A DNA stretch of 37,232 bases from Fidelibacterota bacterium (GTDB lineage: Bacteria > Fidelibacterota > Marinisomatia > SCGC-AAA003-L08 > JACNLC01): positions 1 to 37,232 of the forward strand of contig JABHXA010000020.1 in NCBI GenBank assembly GCA_018657495.1, written 5' to 3'. The notes beneath the pieces are model-generated. The model did no database searches. It had not been told where the DNA came from and saw only the letters and a program-made list of their open reading frames with translations. Shown here piece by piece: positions 1-8,379 of this stretch; position 1 is the first letter of the stretch, and each line of letters starts with the position of its first letter. The translations under genes were made by a program, and so were the position numbers.

Positions 1-391
1 TGTTTTTTATTGTATCTAGAAGCAGATTTGTCAAAAGAAATGGGCCAAGGTGATTTACGGCAAATGTGGTTTCAATATTATCATTTGTTTGAGAGAAATT
101 TTTATCCCACACACCGGCATTATTGATTAAAATATGAAGCTGATTGTAATTGGTTTTGAAATAATCACAGAATTGAGAGATAGAATCAAAGGAGGCCAGA
201 TCACATTTTACAAGATCCACTTTATCATTAGCCGTTTGTTTGAGAATTTTACTTTTAAGGATTTCACCTTTATTCATATCACGACATGGAAGTACCAGGT
301 TTGCTCCCATCCTTGCCAGTTCGATGGCAGTTTCAACACCAATCCCGGAAGTAGCACCGGTGATTACACAAATTTTATCTTTTAAATCCAT
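1..391 (-). CDS. Short-chain dehydrogenase/reductase, N-terminal part (cut by window edge)
   Basis: This is the first 130 codons of an NAD(P)-dependent short-chain dehydrogenase; the rest lies beyond the left edge. The ATG at 391 follows a GAGGG Shine-Dalgarno. The protein starts MDLKDKICVITGATSGIG, where TGATSGIG is the TGxxxGxG dinucleotide-binding loop of the Rossmann fold. Further on come a CDLAS segment (adenine-ring contact) and ILINNAGVWD, the NNAG motif. The AVNHLGPFLLT stretch resembles retinol dehydrogenase/WW-domain oxidoreductase-like SDRs, which act on lipophilic alcohols or ketones. The catalytic Ser-Tyr-Lys lies outside the window, so the substrate cannot be judged. It is 109 bases from mazG and may have its own promoter. 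Confidence 0.9.
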   Translation of the reverse strand, partial: MDLKDKICVITGATSGIGVETAIELARMGANLVLPCRDMNKGEILKSKILKQTANDKVDLVKCDLASFDSISQFCDYFKTNYNQLHILINNAGVWDKNFSQTNDNIETTFAVNHLGPFLLTNLLLDTIKN

Positions 392-500
392 TGTGTTCCC
401 TCTTGTAAAATATTTTGAAATAACTCTCGATACAGCATCAGTCAGAATCTCTATTCTATTATAATGTACTGCTTAGGTGTGGTCGTGCAAAATAAATTTG

Positions 501-1307
501 CTACTGCTTTTTGGACTGCTCTTTCTCACTTTTCTTTACTTCATCCCATACGGCATCCATTTCTTCAAGTGTTGATGCGGTTAGAGATTTTCCCTCTTTT
601 TTCAATCTATCCTCCATTGCATTGAAACGGGTGGAAAACTTTGAGATGGTTATACGGAGTGCTTCTTCTGAACTGATTTTCAGAAATCTTCCCAGATTGA
701 CCAATGAAAAAAGAATGTCACCCAGTTCCTCTTCAACTTTTTCGGCATTTTCATTGGCAATAGCTTCTTTTAACTCGTCGATTTCCTCATGAACCTTATC
801 CCAAACCGGATCAATTTTATCCCAGTCAAATCCAACATTTGATGCTTTTTCCTGAATTCGGCGAGCGCGGGTCAAGGCAGGTAAATTTTTTGGGACCCCT
901 TCTAAAAGGCTTGTTCTCTTTTTTTCTTTTTGCTTGATGGCTTCCCAGGACAGTTTTATTTCTTTTTGATCATTTGCAGTTTCTCCACCAAACACATGGG
1001 GATGCCGTCGTTCTAATTTGTCACAAATATGCTGGATAGAATCAGCAATGTGAAATTTCCCATTTTCATGGGCAATAAATCCTTGGAAGAGTATGTGTAG
1101 CATCAAATCACCAAGTTCTTCTTTCAATAATTCATCATCATTTTCTTCAATGGCTTCAATAATTTCGTAGGTCTCTTCAAGCATGTAGGGGATGAGAGAT
1201 TTTGCAGTTTGTTCTTTATCCCACGGGCATCCGTTTTCGCCCCGGAGGTCAGCAAGAATTTCCATCAGTCGGATAAATTGGTTTGCAGCTGTATTATTCA
1301 TCATCAT
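501..1307 (-). CDS. mazG: MazG-family nucleoside triphosphate pyrophosphohydrolase
   Basis: This enzyme hydrolyses (d)NTPs to NMPs and pyrophosphate, a house-cleaning role against unusual nucleotides. Two MazG repeats are visible: the first with GCPWDKEQT, EETYEIIEAIE and EELGDLMLHI, the second with EIDELKEAI and EELGDILFSLVN. These acidic EExxE/ExxD helices bind Mg2+. The length of about 268 residues matches two-domain bacterial MazG. A TTG at 1346 would extend the frame, but three consecutive ATGs at 1307, 1304 and 1301 are better starts, and the protein then begins next to the usual N-terminus (NNTAANQFIRLMEIL). These starts overlap the stop of the upstream CBS-domain gene, so translation is probably coupled. 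Confidence 0.92.
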   Translation of the reverse strand: MMMNNTAANQFIRLMEILADLRGENGCPWDKEQTAKSLIPYMLEETYEIIEAIEENDDELLKEELGDLMLHILFQGFIAHENGKFHIADSIQHICDKLERRHPHVFGGETANDQKEIKLSWEAIKQKEKKRTSLLEGVPKNLPALTRARRIQEKASNVGFDWDKIDPVWDKVHEEIDELKEAIANENAEKVEEELGDILFSLVNLGRFLKISSEEALRITISKFSTRFNAMEDRLKKEGKSLTASTLEEMDAVWDEVKKSEKEQSKKQ

Positions 1308-2577
1308 TGCCGGGATCAGAAATCTCTTTTTTCCGATTTCGATCAACTCTTACAATGTGGATCGTATCAATATTGGTTCCTTTTAGATCGGTGACGGTAA
1401 ATACCATATCATTAAAAGAGACTGAATCACCAATTTTGGGGAAATCTCTAAGTTCCTCAATAATGAATCCTCCAACCGTATCGTAATCTCTTTCCTCAGG
1501 AAATTTTATCTCCATTTCTTCTTCAAGATCATAAATACCAACCCGTGCTCCAACTATATAACTACCGTCTTCCTGTTTATCCATTTGAATATCTTCTTTG
1601 TCAAACGGATCAATTAATTCTCCTATGACTTCCTCAACAACATCTTCCAGGGTAATCAATCCGGAAGTACCTCCCCATTCATCAACTACGATAGCAATAC
1701 TTGTTTTCTTCTGCCTGAAATTATCGAGTAATTCATCCAGCTCTTTACTTTCCGGGACAAAATATGATTGTCTGGCTAATGCGGTGAGATGAACATTTGG
1801 ATGTGAACCAGATAAAAACGGGATCAGATCCTTGGCAAACAAAATGCCTCGAATATCATCAATATTATCTTTGTATACCGGTATTTTTGAAAACTGTTTA
1901 TCCCGTATGAGATCAATGACATCCTGCATAGATGATTTGGATGACAGGGCCACCATGTCCACCCTCGGGGTCATTACTTCGTGCACTGACTTTCCATGAA
2001 ATTCATATATAGACTGGATCATATCAGATTCTTCGGATTGCAGCGTTCCCTGTTCTTCACCTACTTGCGTAAGTATTTTGAGTTCTTCATCCGAATCAAA
2101 AATCTTTTCTTTTTCCACCGGCATAATTCGAATAAAAAAATGTATGATTTCATAAAGAACAAATGCCAATGGATATAGGATAAAAACAAAAAATCTCAGC
2201 GGTCCGCTGATAACCCTGACAAAATCTTCTGAACGGCGGATAGCAATGATTTTAGGTATAATCTCACCAAAAATTAATACGGCGATGGTTACAATAATGA
2301 CTTCCATTAAAATAAGTACATAATGGGGCAGTGCGTAGTCCACAGCCAAATCCGTCACCAGCATGGCGGCAAGGGCTGCCATGAGTACATTGACGAGTGT
2401 ATTACCGGTAAGTAATGAGACGAGTAGTTTTCTCGGATTTTTCATCATCCGGGATATACCATCCGGGATTTCGTCCCGATGGGACTTGAGGTTAAAGATT
2501 GCTGTCTCTGAACCCGAGAAAAAACCGGATAAAACCAGAAGCATAACCATAATCATTATATAAGCAACTATACCCAT
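1294..2577 (-). CDS. CorC/HlyC-type CNNM membrane protein with CBS pair
   Basis: A 427-residue inner-membrane protein of the CNNM (DUF21) - CBS - CorC_HlyC family, often annotated as hemolysin or linked to Mg2+/Co2+ transport. The N-terminal third has hydrophobic helices (starting IMIMVMLLVLSGFFSGSETAIF, with the family's SGSETA motif). A CBS pair follows (HEVMTPRVDMVAL and the following SKIPVYKDN region, then TSIAIVVDEWGGTSGLITLEDVVEE). The C-terminal CorC_HlyC domain contains DFPKIGDSVSF. The ATG overlaps the ybeY stop as TAATG, and the stop overlaps mazG. In many FCB genomes this family (GldE-like) sits near ybeY or gliding genes, but no gld genes are next to it here. The transported ion cannot be told from sequence. 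Confidence 0.92.
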   Translation of the reverse strand: MGIVAYIMIMVMLLVLSGFFSGSETAIFNLKSHRDEIPDGISRMMKNPRKLLVSLLTGNTLVNVLMAALAAMLVTDLAVDYALPHYVLILMEVIIVTIAVLIFGEIIPKIIAIRRSEDFVRVISGPLRFFVFILYPLAFVLYEIIHFFIRIMPVEKEKIFDSDEELKILTQVGEEQGTLQSEESDMIQSIYEFHGKSVHEVMTPRVDMVALSSKSSMQDVIDLIRDKQFSKIPVYKDNIDDIRGILFAKDLIPFLSGSHPNVHLTALARQSYFVPESKELDELLDNFRQKKTSIAIVVDEWGGTSGLITLEDVVEEVIGELIDPFDKEDIQMDKQEDGSYIVGARVGIYDLEEEMEIKFPEERDYDTVGGFIIEELRDFPKIGDSVSFNDMVFTVTDLKGTNIDTIHIVRVDRNRKKEISDPGNDDE

Positions 2578-3014
2578 TAACGAAATATACCCGAGAATGG
2601 TATTGAAATATATTTGTTTTCTAATGAAGTCATTATATCTTTTTCATCATCTGTTCCATCATCAAATCCTAATAAATGCAGGGAGCCATGAATGACCAAT
2701 CGGATAATTTCATCCTTCCAATCTATGCCAAATTGTTTTGCATTATCCTCTGCTCTCTGAGCACTAATGTAAATTTCACCATCAAGCGGTTCATCACTAT
2801 CTTCAAGGTTAAATGTAATCACATCTGTGTAAACATCAATGTTGAAGTATTTTTTCTTCATCTTTCTTAGGAATTCATCAGAGGTGAAAATAATGGTTAC
2901 GTGGCCACTATCAGTTCCCTGATTTTCTAGGACAGTATCGCAGTAAAACTGTATTTCGGAGTTATTTACTGGTAAGTCTTCCGGGGTTTCGTATTCCACA
3001 TCAATGGAAATCAC
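2577..3014 (-). CDS. ybeY: YbeY endoribonuclease / rRNA maturation factor
   Basis: YbeY is a single-strand-specific metalloendonuclease involved in 16S rRNA 3'-end maturation and ribosome quality control. The family signature HGxLHLxGxDH appears as HGSLHLLGFDD, with His109 and His113 as metal ligands and Asp119 in the place of the third His. A similar substitution is familiar in Bacteroidota-type YbeY. The 145-residue length is typical. The start is GTG at 3014, overlapping the stop of the acyl-CoA dehydrogenase by four bases (GTGA), and the stop overlaps the next ATG (TAATG). The three genes are therefore translationally coupled. Confidence 0.93.
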   Translation of the reverse strand: MISIDVEYETPEDLPVNNSEIQFYCDTVLENQGTDSGHVTIIFTSDEFLRKMKKKYFNIDVYTDVITFNLEDSDEPLDGEIYISAQRAEDNAKQFGIDWKDEIIRLVIHGSLHLLGFDDGTDDEKDIMTSLENKYISIPFSGIFR

Positions 3015-4168
3015 GCAGCATTTATCCCTTTCAAAATTTCCCGGGAGATTATGATGCGTTGAACTTCACTGGTTCCCTCACCGATTTCCAGGACTTTTGC
3101 ATCTCTGAAAAATCGTTCTACATCATATTCCTTAATATAGCCGTATCCCCCGTGGACTTGAATTGCCTGGGTCGTCACCCACATAGCAGTTTCACTGGCA
3201 AATAATTTCCCCATGGCTGCTTCTTTGATGACAGGAAAATTATTATCTTTCAGCCAAGCTGCATGATAAACCAGATGGCGGGATGCCTGAATCCGGGTGG
3301 CCATATCAGCCAGTGTGAATGATACACCCTGAAATCGATTTATTGCTTTTCCAAAAGCCTCCCGCTCTACTGAGTATTTTAGGGCAAGTTCATATGCACC
3401 AGCAGCGGTGCCGATGGATAATGCCCCAATTGTGATTCTGCCACTTGTCAGAGTTCTCAGAAATTGTTTAAATCCACCAGATGGATCACCAAGAACATTT
3501 TCTTTGGGAATCCTCATGTTATCAAAATACACAGAGCGCGTATCAGATGCTCTCCATCCCATTTTCTTTTCCGGTGGATCAAAACTCAATCCATCAGTAC
3601 CTGCATCTACAAGGAAGGCACTAATACCTTTGTCTTCTCCGTCTTCCACCAGAACAGCTGTAAAAATGATAACGCCGGCGAAACCGGCATTTGTACAAAA
3701 AGCTTTCCGCCCATTAACCACATATTCATTACCAGTCAATACAGCACGAGTTTGGGTATTGGCAGCATCACTACCGGCATCTGGCTCAGTTAATCCGAAT
3801 GCACCAAGCATCTCGCCGGAAGCCAGTTTTGGGATATATTTTCTCTTTTGCTCTTCAGTCCCAAACATGTAGATAGGTGCGGTGCCCAGACTGGTATGTG
3901 CCATCATGGTGGCAGCTGTAGAAACACAGACCTTAGCGATTTCTTCAATAGCGATGCATTGGGCTGTCAAATCCATTCCCGTTCCGCCATATTCTTCAGA
4001 CCACGGAATGCCCATTAAACCAAGCTCACCCATTTTTTTAATGGTGTCGTGCGGGAATGCTCCCTTCTCATCTATTTCCTGTGCAATTGGGGCTACTTCA
4101 TTTTTTGCAAAATCACGAACCATTTCCTGCAGCATTTTATGTTCTTCACTGAAATACAGTCTTTCCAT
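3011..4168 (-). CDS. Acyl-CoA dehydrogenase (short/medium chain type)
   Basis: A 385-residue FAD-dependent acyl-CoA dehydrogenase catalysing alpha,beta-oxidation of acyl-CoA in fatty-acid or branched-chain degradation. It has the N-terminal helical domain (LYFSEEHKMLQEMVRDFA), the signature GAFGLTEPDAGSDAANT of the middle beta domain, and the C-terminal helical domain with VHGGYGYIKEYDVERFFRDAK. The EGTSEVQR motif carries the expected catalytic base Glu364, as in short-chain and butyryl-CoA dehydrogenases. The start ATG at 4168 lies 140 bases after fabH, which leaves room for its own promoter. Exact chain-length preference cannot be read from the sequence. Confidence 0.94.
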   Translation of the reverse strand: MERLYFSEEHKMLQEMVRDFAKNEVAPIAQEIDEKGAFPHDTIKKMGELGLMGIPWSEEYGGTGMDLTAQCIAIEEIAKVCVSTAATMMAHTSLGTAPIYMFGTEEQKRKYIPKLASGEMLGAFGLTEPDAGSDAANTQTRAVLTGNEYVVNGRKAFCTNAGFAGVIIFTAVLVEDGEDKGISAFLVDAGTDGLSFDPPEKKMGWRASDTRSVYFDNMRIPKENVLGDPSGGFKQFLRTLTSGRITIGALSIGTAAGAYELALKYSVEREAFGKAINRFQGVSFTLADMATRIQASRHLVYHAAWLKDNNFPVIKEAAMGKLFASETAMWVTTQAIQVHGGYGYIKEYDVERFFRDAKVLEIGEGTSEVQRIIISREILKGINAA

Positions 4169-4200
4169 GGATTTCCCTTTTAAGATATATTGATAAATTG

Positions 4201-4275
4201 AAAACTTTTGAGTTTTCTTTTATAATTATTTCTAAAAATCATAGTATTAAAATTAAATAATTCACCTATTGTCAA
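4201..4275 (-). promoter_or_regulatory. Spacer between fabH and acyl-CoA dehydrogenase with weak hairpin and possible promoter
   Basis: On the minus strand a perfect TTGACA (-35-like, 4270-4275) is followed at 18-base spacing by a weak TTTAAT, about 100 bases before the acyl-CoA dehydrogenase ATG. Nearer the gene is a small hairpin with arms GAAAAC/GTTTTC (4201-4206 and 4213-4218). The organism's promoter consensus is unknown (Bacteroidota use a different -7 element), so this is only a candidate. Confidence 0.3.
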
Positions 4276-4308
4276 ACTACATATTTGCCTGACAAATCCC
4301 GATGACAG

Positions 4309-5301
4309 CTACCATTTTATTATCGCAGATGCCCAGGTAAATCCTGAGCCAAATGCGGCAAGGACAACGATATCATCGCCGGCAATTCTATCATCTCTCA
4401 TTGCTTCTGCCAGGGCGATGGGAATGGAAGCCGCAGTTGTATTACCATATTTATGAATATTCATGTACATTGATTCAGGAGGAAGTTTAAGTTTCCTACG
4501 CACCATTTCAGTAATACGGGTATTGGCCTGATGTGGTACTACCAGTGAGACGTCAGCGGTTGTTAGATTATTTTTTTCAAGTCCCTCAATGATAACTTCC
4601 GGAAAGCGTTTTACAGCATGCCGAAATACTTCGCGCCCATTCATCTGAAGATTCTGTCGGCCATCATCAAGCATTTTCTGATCAATTCTGGGATTCTTTC
4701 GGCTGGATGGAATTTCTAACCAAAGCTCCTTAAGAAATTTACCTTCGCTATGCATATGGGTTGATAAAATGCCTTTATTTTCTTCAGTGGCACTTACAAT
4801 AACAGCACCGGCACCATCACCAAAAATTATTGCGGTATCTCTGCCCCGGTCCGAGAGATCCATAGCGGTTGATTGTACCTCGGCACCAATGACCAGAATA
4901 TTCTTAAACTCACCCGTTTTTATATACTGGTCAGCAATTGATAATCCATATACAAATCCTGAGCATTGCACCCGCACGTCTAAAGCGCCGATATTGCCGA
5001 ACCCCATTTCATCCTGTAGAATACAGCCGCTGCCTGGCGCATAATAATCTGGAGTTGAGGTAGCAAAAATGATAAAATCTATATCAGCAACGGTGAGTCC
5101 TGCTTCTTTTAGAGCTATCTCAGAGGCATGTTTTGCCAGGCCTGCAGGACCAGTTTCATCGCTCACATATCTTCGTTCATGAATACCGGTTCGTTCTACA
5201 ATCCATTCATGTGTGGTATCCATAAACTGAGTAAGATAGTCGTTGGTTATCACCCTCTCAGGGACAAAATAACCTGTTCCGGATATATATGCATTAGCCA
5301 T
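4309..5301 (-). CDS. fabH: 3-oxoacyl-ACP synthase III (KAS III)
   Basis: FabH starts fatty-acid synthesis by condensing acetyl-CoA (or a branched acyl-CoA) with malonyl-ACP in the cytoplasm. The 330-residue protein has the KAS III Cys-His-Asn triad: Cys113 in VQCSGFVYGL, His257 in VVPHQANTRI (which also carries the QANxRI ACP-contact motif) and Asn287 in YGNTTAASIP. The N-terminal segment TTHEWIVERTGIHERRY and the C-terminal AFGSGFTWASAIIKW are typical. The ATG at 5301 follows the recJ stop by four bases, so recJ and fabH are probably cotranscribed. No plsX, acpP or fabD neighbours are seen, unlike the classical fab cluster. Confidence 0.95.
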   Translation of the reverse strand: MANAYISGTGYFVPERVITNDYLTQFMDTTHEWIVERTGIHERRYVSDETGPAGLAKHASEIALKEAGLTVADIDFIIFATSTPDYYAPGSGCILQDEMGFGNIGALDVRVQCSGFVYGLSIADQYIKTGEFKNILVIGAEVQSTAMDLSDRGRDTAIIFGDGAGAVIVSATEENKGILSTHMHSEGKFLKELWLEIPSSRKNPRIDQKMLDDGRQNLQMNGREVFRHAVKRFPEVIIEGLEKNNLTTADVSLVVPHQANTRITEMVRRKLKLPPESMYMNIHKYGNTTAASIPIALAEAMRDDRIAGDDIVVLAAFGSGFTWASAIIKW

Positions 5302-5305
5302 GGAT

Positions 5306-7015
5306 TTACGTTCCTATTTTAATATCTTTCAATTCAAGTTGGATGGTTGTGTTGCCATTCCAGTCATTTTCACCAATTTCATAGGCAATATCTATCGGTT
5401 TATTAAGAATGAGTTTTTCATAATGTTCGATCATTCTAAATCCAATCGCTTCAAATACAGCCTTGCCTTCTTTTACAGTAAATTTGATTGTATCCCTGTC
5501 TTTACCCAATACTCTCGGGATTCCTGCTACACTGACATTTTTTGATAAAAATTTTGGTCTCATATTTCCAGGACCGTATGGTGACATCGCCTTGAGGAAT
5601 TTTATAAATCGTCCATCAATTTGATTTATTTGTAGATTACCGTCAAATCTGATACTGGGGATAAGGTCACTTTTTGTAATGGAATCATTTGCTATTCGTA
5701 TAAAATCTTTTCGAAATTTAGGAATATCTGATTCATTTATTGTAAGTCCAGCAGCGATGGGATGGCCACCAAAAGCAATGAGATTCTCCTTGCATTTCTC
5801 TAAGGTATCATACAAATTAAATTTGGATGTACTTCTCCCCGATGCTTTGCCAATCCCATTTTCATCTACGGATATGATAAAAACAGGTCTGTTATATAAT
5901 TCTCGAATCCTTGATGCTACAATACCGATCACCCCAGCATGCCAATCTCTGCTTGCAAGTACTATCGCATGTTCATTCTCCAGATCAACTTGTGAATTCA
6001 CCATCATAACGGCATCTTCAGTAATATTGGTGGTTATATCCTGTCTTTTTTTATTTTCTATTTCCAGTTCTCTGGCAAGTTCGAAGGCATACACCGGATT
6101 TGATGAAATAAGCAGTTTGACTGCCCTGCCAGCATCCCCTAATCTTCCAGCCGCATTTATTTTAGGTGCCAGCCAAAAAACCATGCGACCCACAGTAATT
6201 TCTTTGCCAAACATGCCGCTGGTTTTTAATAAGGCCTGGATGCCAGTTTTATTACCCGTCTCAATCAGGGCGAGACCCTTTTCTACAATTATCCTGTTCT
6301 CATCCAGTATAGGGACCAAATCGGCAGCAGTACCCAATGCAATCAGGTCGGCATGCTGCCAAGCAAGCTCTGGATTAAAACCACCCCTCTCACAGATAGC
6401 CAATGCAAATTTAAAAACAACACCGGCTCCGCATAATCCCTTAAAAGGATAATTGCATTCTTTTTGATTTGGATTCAGAATCGAAAAAGCATTTGGAAGT
6501 TTATGATCAGGCCGGTGGTGATCGGTTATTATTGTATCAATTCCCAGAGATTCTGCATAATCAATTTTTTCAAAGGCGTTGATCCCACAGTCAACACTTA
6601 CCAGTAGGCTAACGCCAATTTTGTGGGCATAATCGATGCCGTTATTTGAGAGTCCATATCCCTCCTGTTCCCTGCTTGGAATATAATAATAGACGTCAGC
6701 ACCAAGACTTTTAAGAAACAGGTAAAACATGGATGTCCCGGTCGTACCGTCTACATCATAATCTCCAAAGACCAGAATACTTTTTTTATCGGCTATTTGG
6801 TTTAGGATTTTTTTAACTGCTTTTTCCATACCTGTCATCAGGAATGGGTCATGCAGGCGAGATTGATCGGAAAAGAAAAATTCCCGGGAGGATAGTCGGT
6901 CCTGGATTCCGCGGAGATACATTATTCGGGCATAGATTTCAGGGAGCTTGAATTCTTTACTGATGTATTTTACGACATCATTATCTACCGGTTTAAGTTT
7001 CCAGACGGTTTCCAA
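5306..7015 (-). CDS. recJ: Single-stranded-DNA-specific exonuclease RecJ
   Basis: RecJ degrades single-stranded DNA 5' to 3' in recombination and mismatch repair. The 569-residue protein has the DHH phosphoesterase motifs FGDYDVDGTTGT (around residue 80) and ITDHHRPDH (around 157), the DHHA1 motif AFGGHPIAAGLTI, and a C-terminal OB-fold region. The length matches the family core. The start is TTG at 7015 (METVWKLK), preceded by GAAGG about ten bases upstream. This agrees with the common RecJ N-terminus, in which W-x-L appears close to the start. The start lies 47 bases after the 3' end of the RNase P RNA. Confidence 0.95.
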   Translation of the reverse strand: METVWKLKPVDNDVVKYISKEFKLPEIYARIMYLRGIQDRLSSREFFFSDQSRLHDPFLMTGMEKAVKKILNQIADKKSILVFGDYDVDGTTGTSMFYLFLKSLGADVYYYIPSREQEGYGLSNNGIDYAHKIGVSLLVSVDCGINAFEKIDYAESLGIDTIITDHHRPDHKLPNAFSILNPNQKECNYPFKGLCGAGVVFKFALAICERGGFNPELAWQHADLIALGTAADLVPILDENRIIVEKGLALIETGNKTGIQALLKTSGMFGKEITVGRMVFWLAPKINAAGRLGDAGRAVKLLISSNPVYAFELARELEIENKKRQDITTNITEDAVMMVNSQVDLENEHAIVLASRDWHAGVIGIVASRIRELYNRPVFIISVDENGIGKASGRSTSKFNLYDTLEKCKENLIAFGGHPIAAGLTINESDIPKFRKDFIRIANDSITKSDLIPSIRFDGNLQINQIDGRFIKFLKAMSPYGPGNMRPKFLSKNVSVAGIPRVLGKDRDTIKFTVKEGKAVFEAIGFRMIEHYEKLILNKPIDIAYEIGENDWNGNTTIQLELKDIKIGT

Positions 7016-7059
7016 ATATATTTACCTTCAATTCGATTATTTTTACAGTTGGAAATAAA

Positions 7060-7415
7060 AAAGAGATCAGCCTATAAGCCGAATTCTGTATCCCGATGGG
7101 ACAATGGTTATTCATCTGGTCAGATTTTCACAAGCCTGATCATGCAAACTACCTGTATTTATACGCGCGGACTACGCTATACGTCTTGTTCTTGCTCCTG
7201 ACGGGGTTTACCTGGCTGATTCAGTCGCCTGAATCACCGGTGGTCTCTTACACCACCATTTCACCCTTATCTCTGTAAAATCAGAGACGGTTTACTTTCT
7301 GTTGCACTTGCCATTCCCCAAATATGAGGATCCTCTCGTTATGAGGCGTCATGTCCTGCGGAGTCCGGACTTTCCTCCCTGATTTACATCAAGGCAACCA
7401 TTCAACTGATCTCTT
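7060..7415 (-). ncRNA. rnpB: RNase P RNA (type A)
   Basis: This is the catalytic RNA of RNase P, which matures tRNA 5' ends. Read on the minus strand it has the conserved GAGGAAAGTCCGGACTCC block near the 5' end, AAGGGTGAAA followed by GGTGTAAGAGACCACC, the AGGTAAACCCC segment, and TTCGGCTTATAGGCTGA at the 3' end. The terminal stem P1 is formed by GAGATCAG at 7406-7413 (minus strand) pairing with the complement at 7063-7070, extended by A/T pairs. The 3' strand runs into a T-tract that could end transcription. The size of about 350 nucleotides suits a type A RNA. Short ORFs here are artefacts. Confidence 0.96.
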
Positions 7416-7471
7416 TTTTATTGTTTAAATTTTATTTATCAAGCAATCTTACAATTACAAATCAAACTGGG

Positions 7472-8176
7472 TTACTCTTCCGAATACAATAACATTCCGC
7501 AATTAGGGCAGGAAATAAGTGATTCCATTTTTTTTACTTCAATTGCTGTTTGGGGAGGTAGTTGATTAAAGCATGAACCACAGGAATCGCGGTGAATCCT
7601 GACAATACCTCTCCCCCTTCTTGCTTTTCGAAATCGTTCATACGTAAATAAAAGACCTTTATCCACACTGGCAGCGAGTTTCTCACGTAACGGCTCCAAT
7701 CTCTGTTCTTCATCTATGGTATTTATCATAGCATTTTCAAGATCGCTTTTACTTTTTGTCAAATCACGAATAATATTCTCGGATGAAATAGAATTTCTTT
7801 TTACCGCCTCTTCTAATTCTATTTTTTCGTCTTCTGACTCAATAATAGTGTTTTCATTAGTATTTATAGTTTCTTTGATAGCATCCATCTCATGCTGGAG
7901 TGCATCATATTCTTTATTTGTAGTTACAAGATATAACTGATTTTTATATTTCTCCAGCTGAACCTTTACATCTTCAATTTCTGCAGATAAGTGTTTTAAA
8001 TCTTTATTTATTTCGCGTATTCTTGCTTTGTCATCGGTGATATTGGTGAGAATAAGAGTTGATTGTGATTCCAGTTTTTTTAATCGTTCTGGAAGATCTC
8101 CCCGCTTTGCTCTGAGTTTGTCAAGTTGATTATCAATACTCTGAAGATCAACTAACTGTTTTATTACTTTTTCCAT
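7472..8176 (-). CDS. Coiled-coil C4-type zinc-ribbon protein
   Basis: A 234-residue protein with a long N-terminal coiled coil (roughly residues 1-175, from MEKVIKQLVDLQSIDNQLDKL onward) and a C-terminal zinc ribbon with two Cys pairs, DSCGSC and SCPNC. It matches the widespread family described as zinc-ribbon, possibly nucleic-acid-binding proteins (DUF164-like), whose function is not established. The protein is soluble and lacks a signal peptide. It lies just upstream of rnpB on the same strand and is separated by a hairpin from the envelope operon to its right. Confidence 0.85.
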   Translation of the reverse strand: MEKVIKQLVDLQSIDNQLDKLRAKRGDLPERLKKLESQSTLILTNITDDKARIREINKDLKHLSAEIEDVKVQLEKYKNQLYLVTTNKEYDALQHEMDAIKETINTNENTIIESEDEKIELEEAVKRNSISSENIIRDLTKSKSDLENAMINTIDEEQRLEPLREKLAASVDKGLLFTYERFRKARRGRGIVRIHRDSCGSCFNQLPPQTAIEVKKMESLISCPNCGMLLYSEE

Positions 8177-8206
8177 TTATTCGTAGAGTGCCCCTGTTAT
8201 AAACAA

Positions 8207-8232
8207 AAAATGCACCATTTCTGATGCATTTT
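8207..8232 (-). terminator. Probable intrinsic terminator of the six-gene envelope run
   Basis: An inverted repeat with 8-base arms (AAAATGCA at 8207-8214, TGCATTTT at 8225-8232) around a 10-base loop. On the minus strand the second arm runs into six T residues. It lies about 150 bases after the acid phosphatase stop and 30 bases before the zinc-ribbon gene. The stem is AT-rich and therefore weak. The A/T flanks would allow it to act in either direction. Confidence 0.45.
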
Positions 8233-8379
8233 AATTTGCTAAACTATATTGTAATGATTTTATTTGCCATTTAAGATATTACCTATTTAAAAAATCTGTA
8301 CAGGCCATAAATTTATAATTTTTGTGCCATACATTCAAATATGGATTATCATTTAATTATGTTTTTCTTTTTGATAAAA

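Noticed and set aside
134..464. Two overlapping plus-strand frames near the left edge
   Set aside because: The minus strand here encodes a short-chain dehydrogenase N-terminus with TGATSGIG and NNAG motifs, so the plus frames are shadows.
3408..3872. Open frame of 154 codons on the plus strand
   Set aside because: It lies fully antisense to the acyl-CoA dehydrogenase, whose motifs and catalytic Glu are intact; the composition is that of a shadow frame.
5679..6452. Open frame of 257 codons on the plus strand
   Set aside because: It is antisense to recJ, which has all DHH and DHHA1 motifs; no known domain or ribosome site is seen in the shadow frame.
7096..7278. Short plus-strand open frame of 60 codons
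   Set aside because: It falls inside the RNase P RNA gene, whose conserved blocks explain the sequence.
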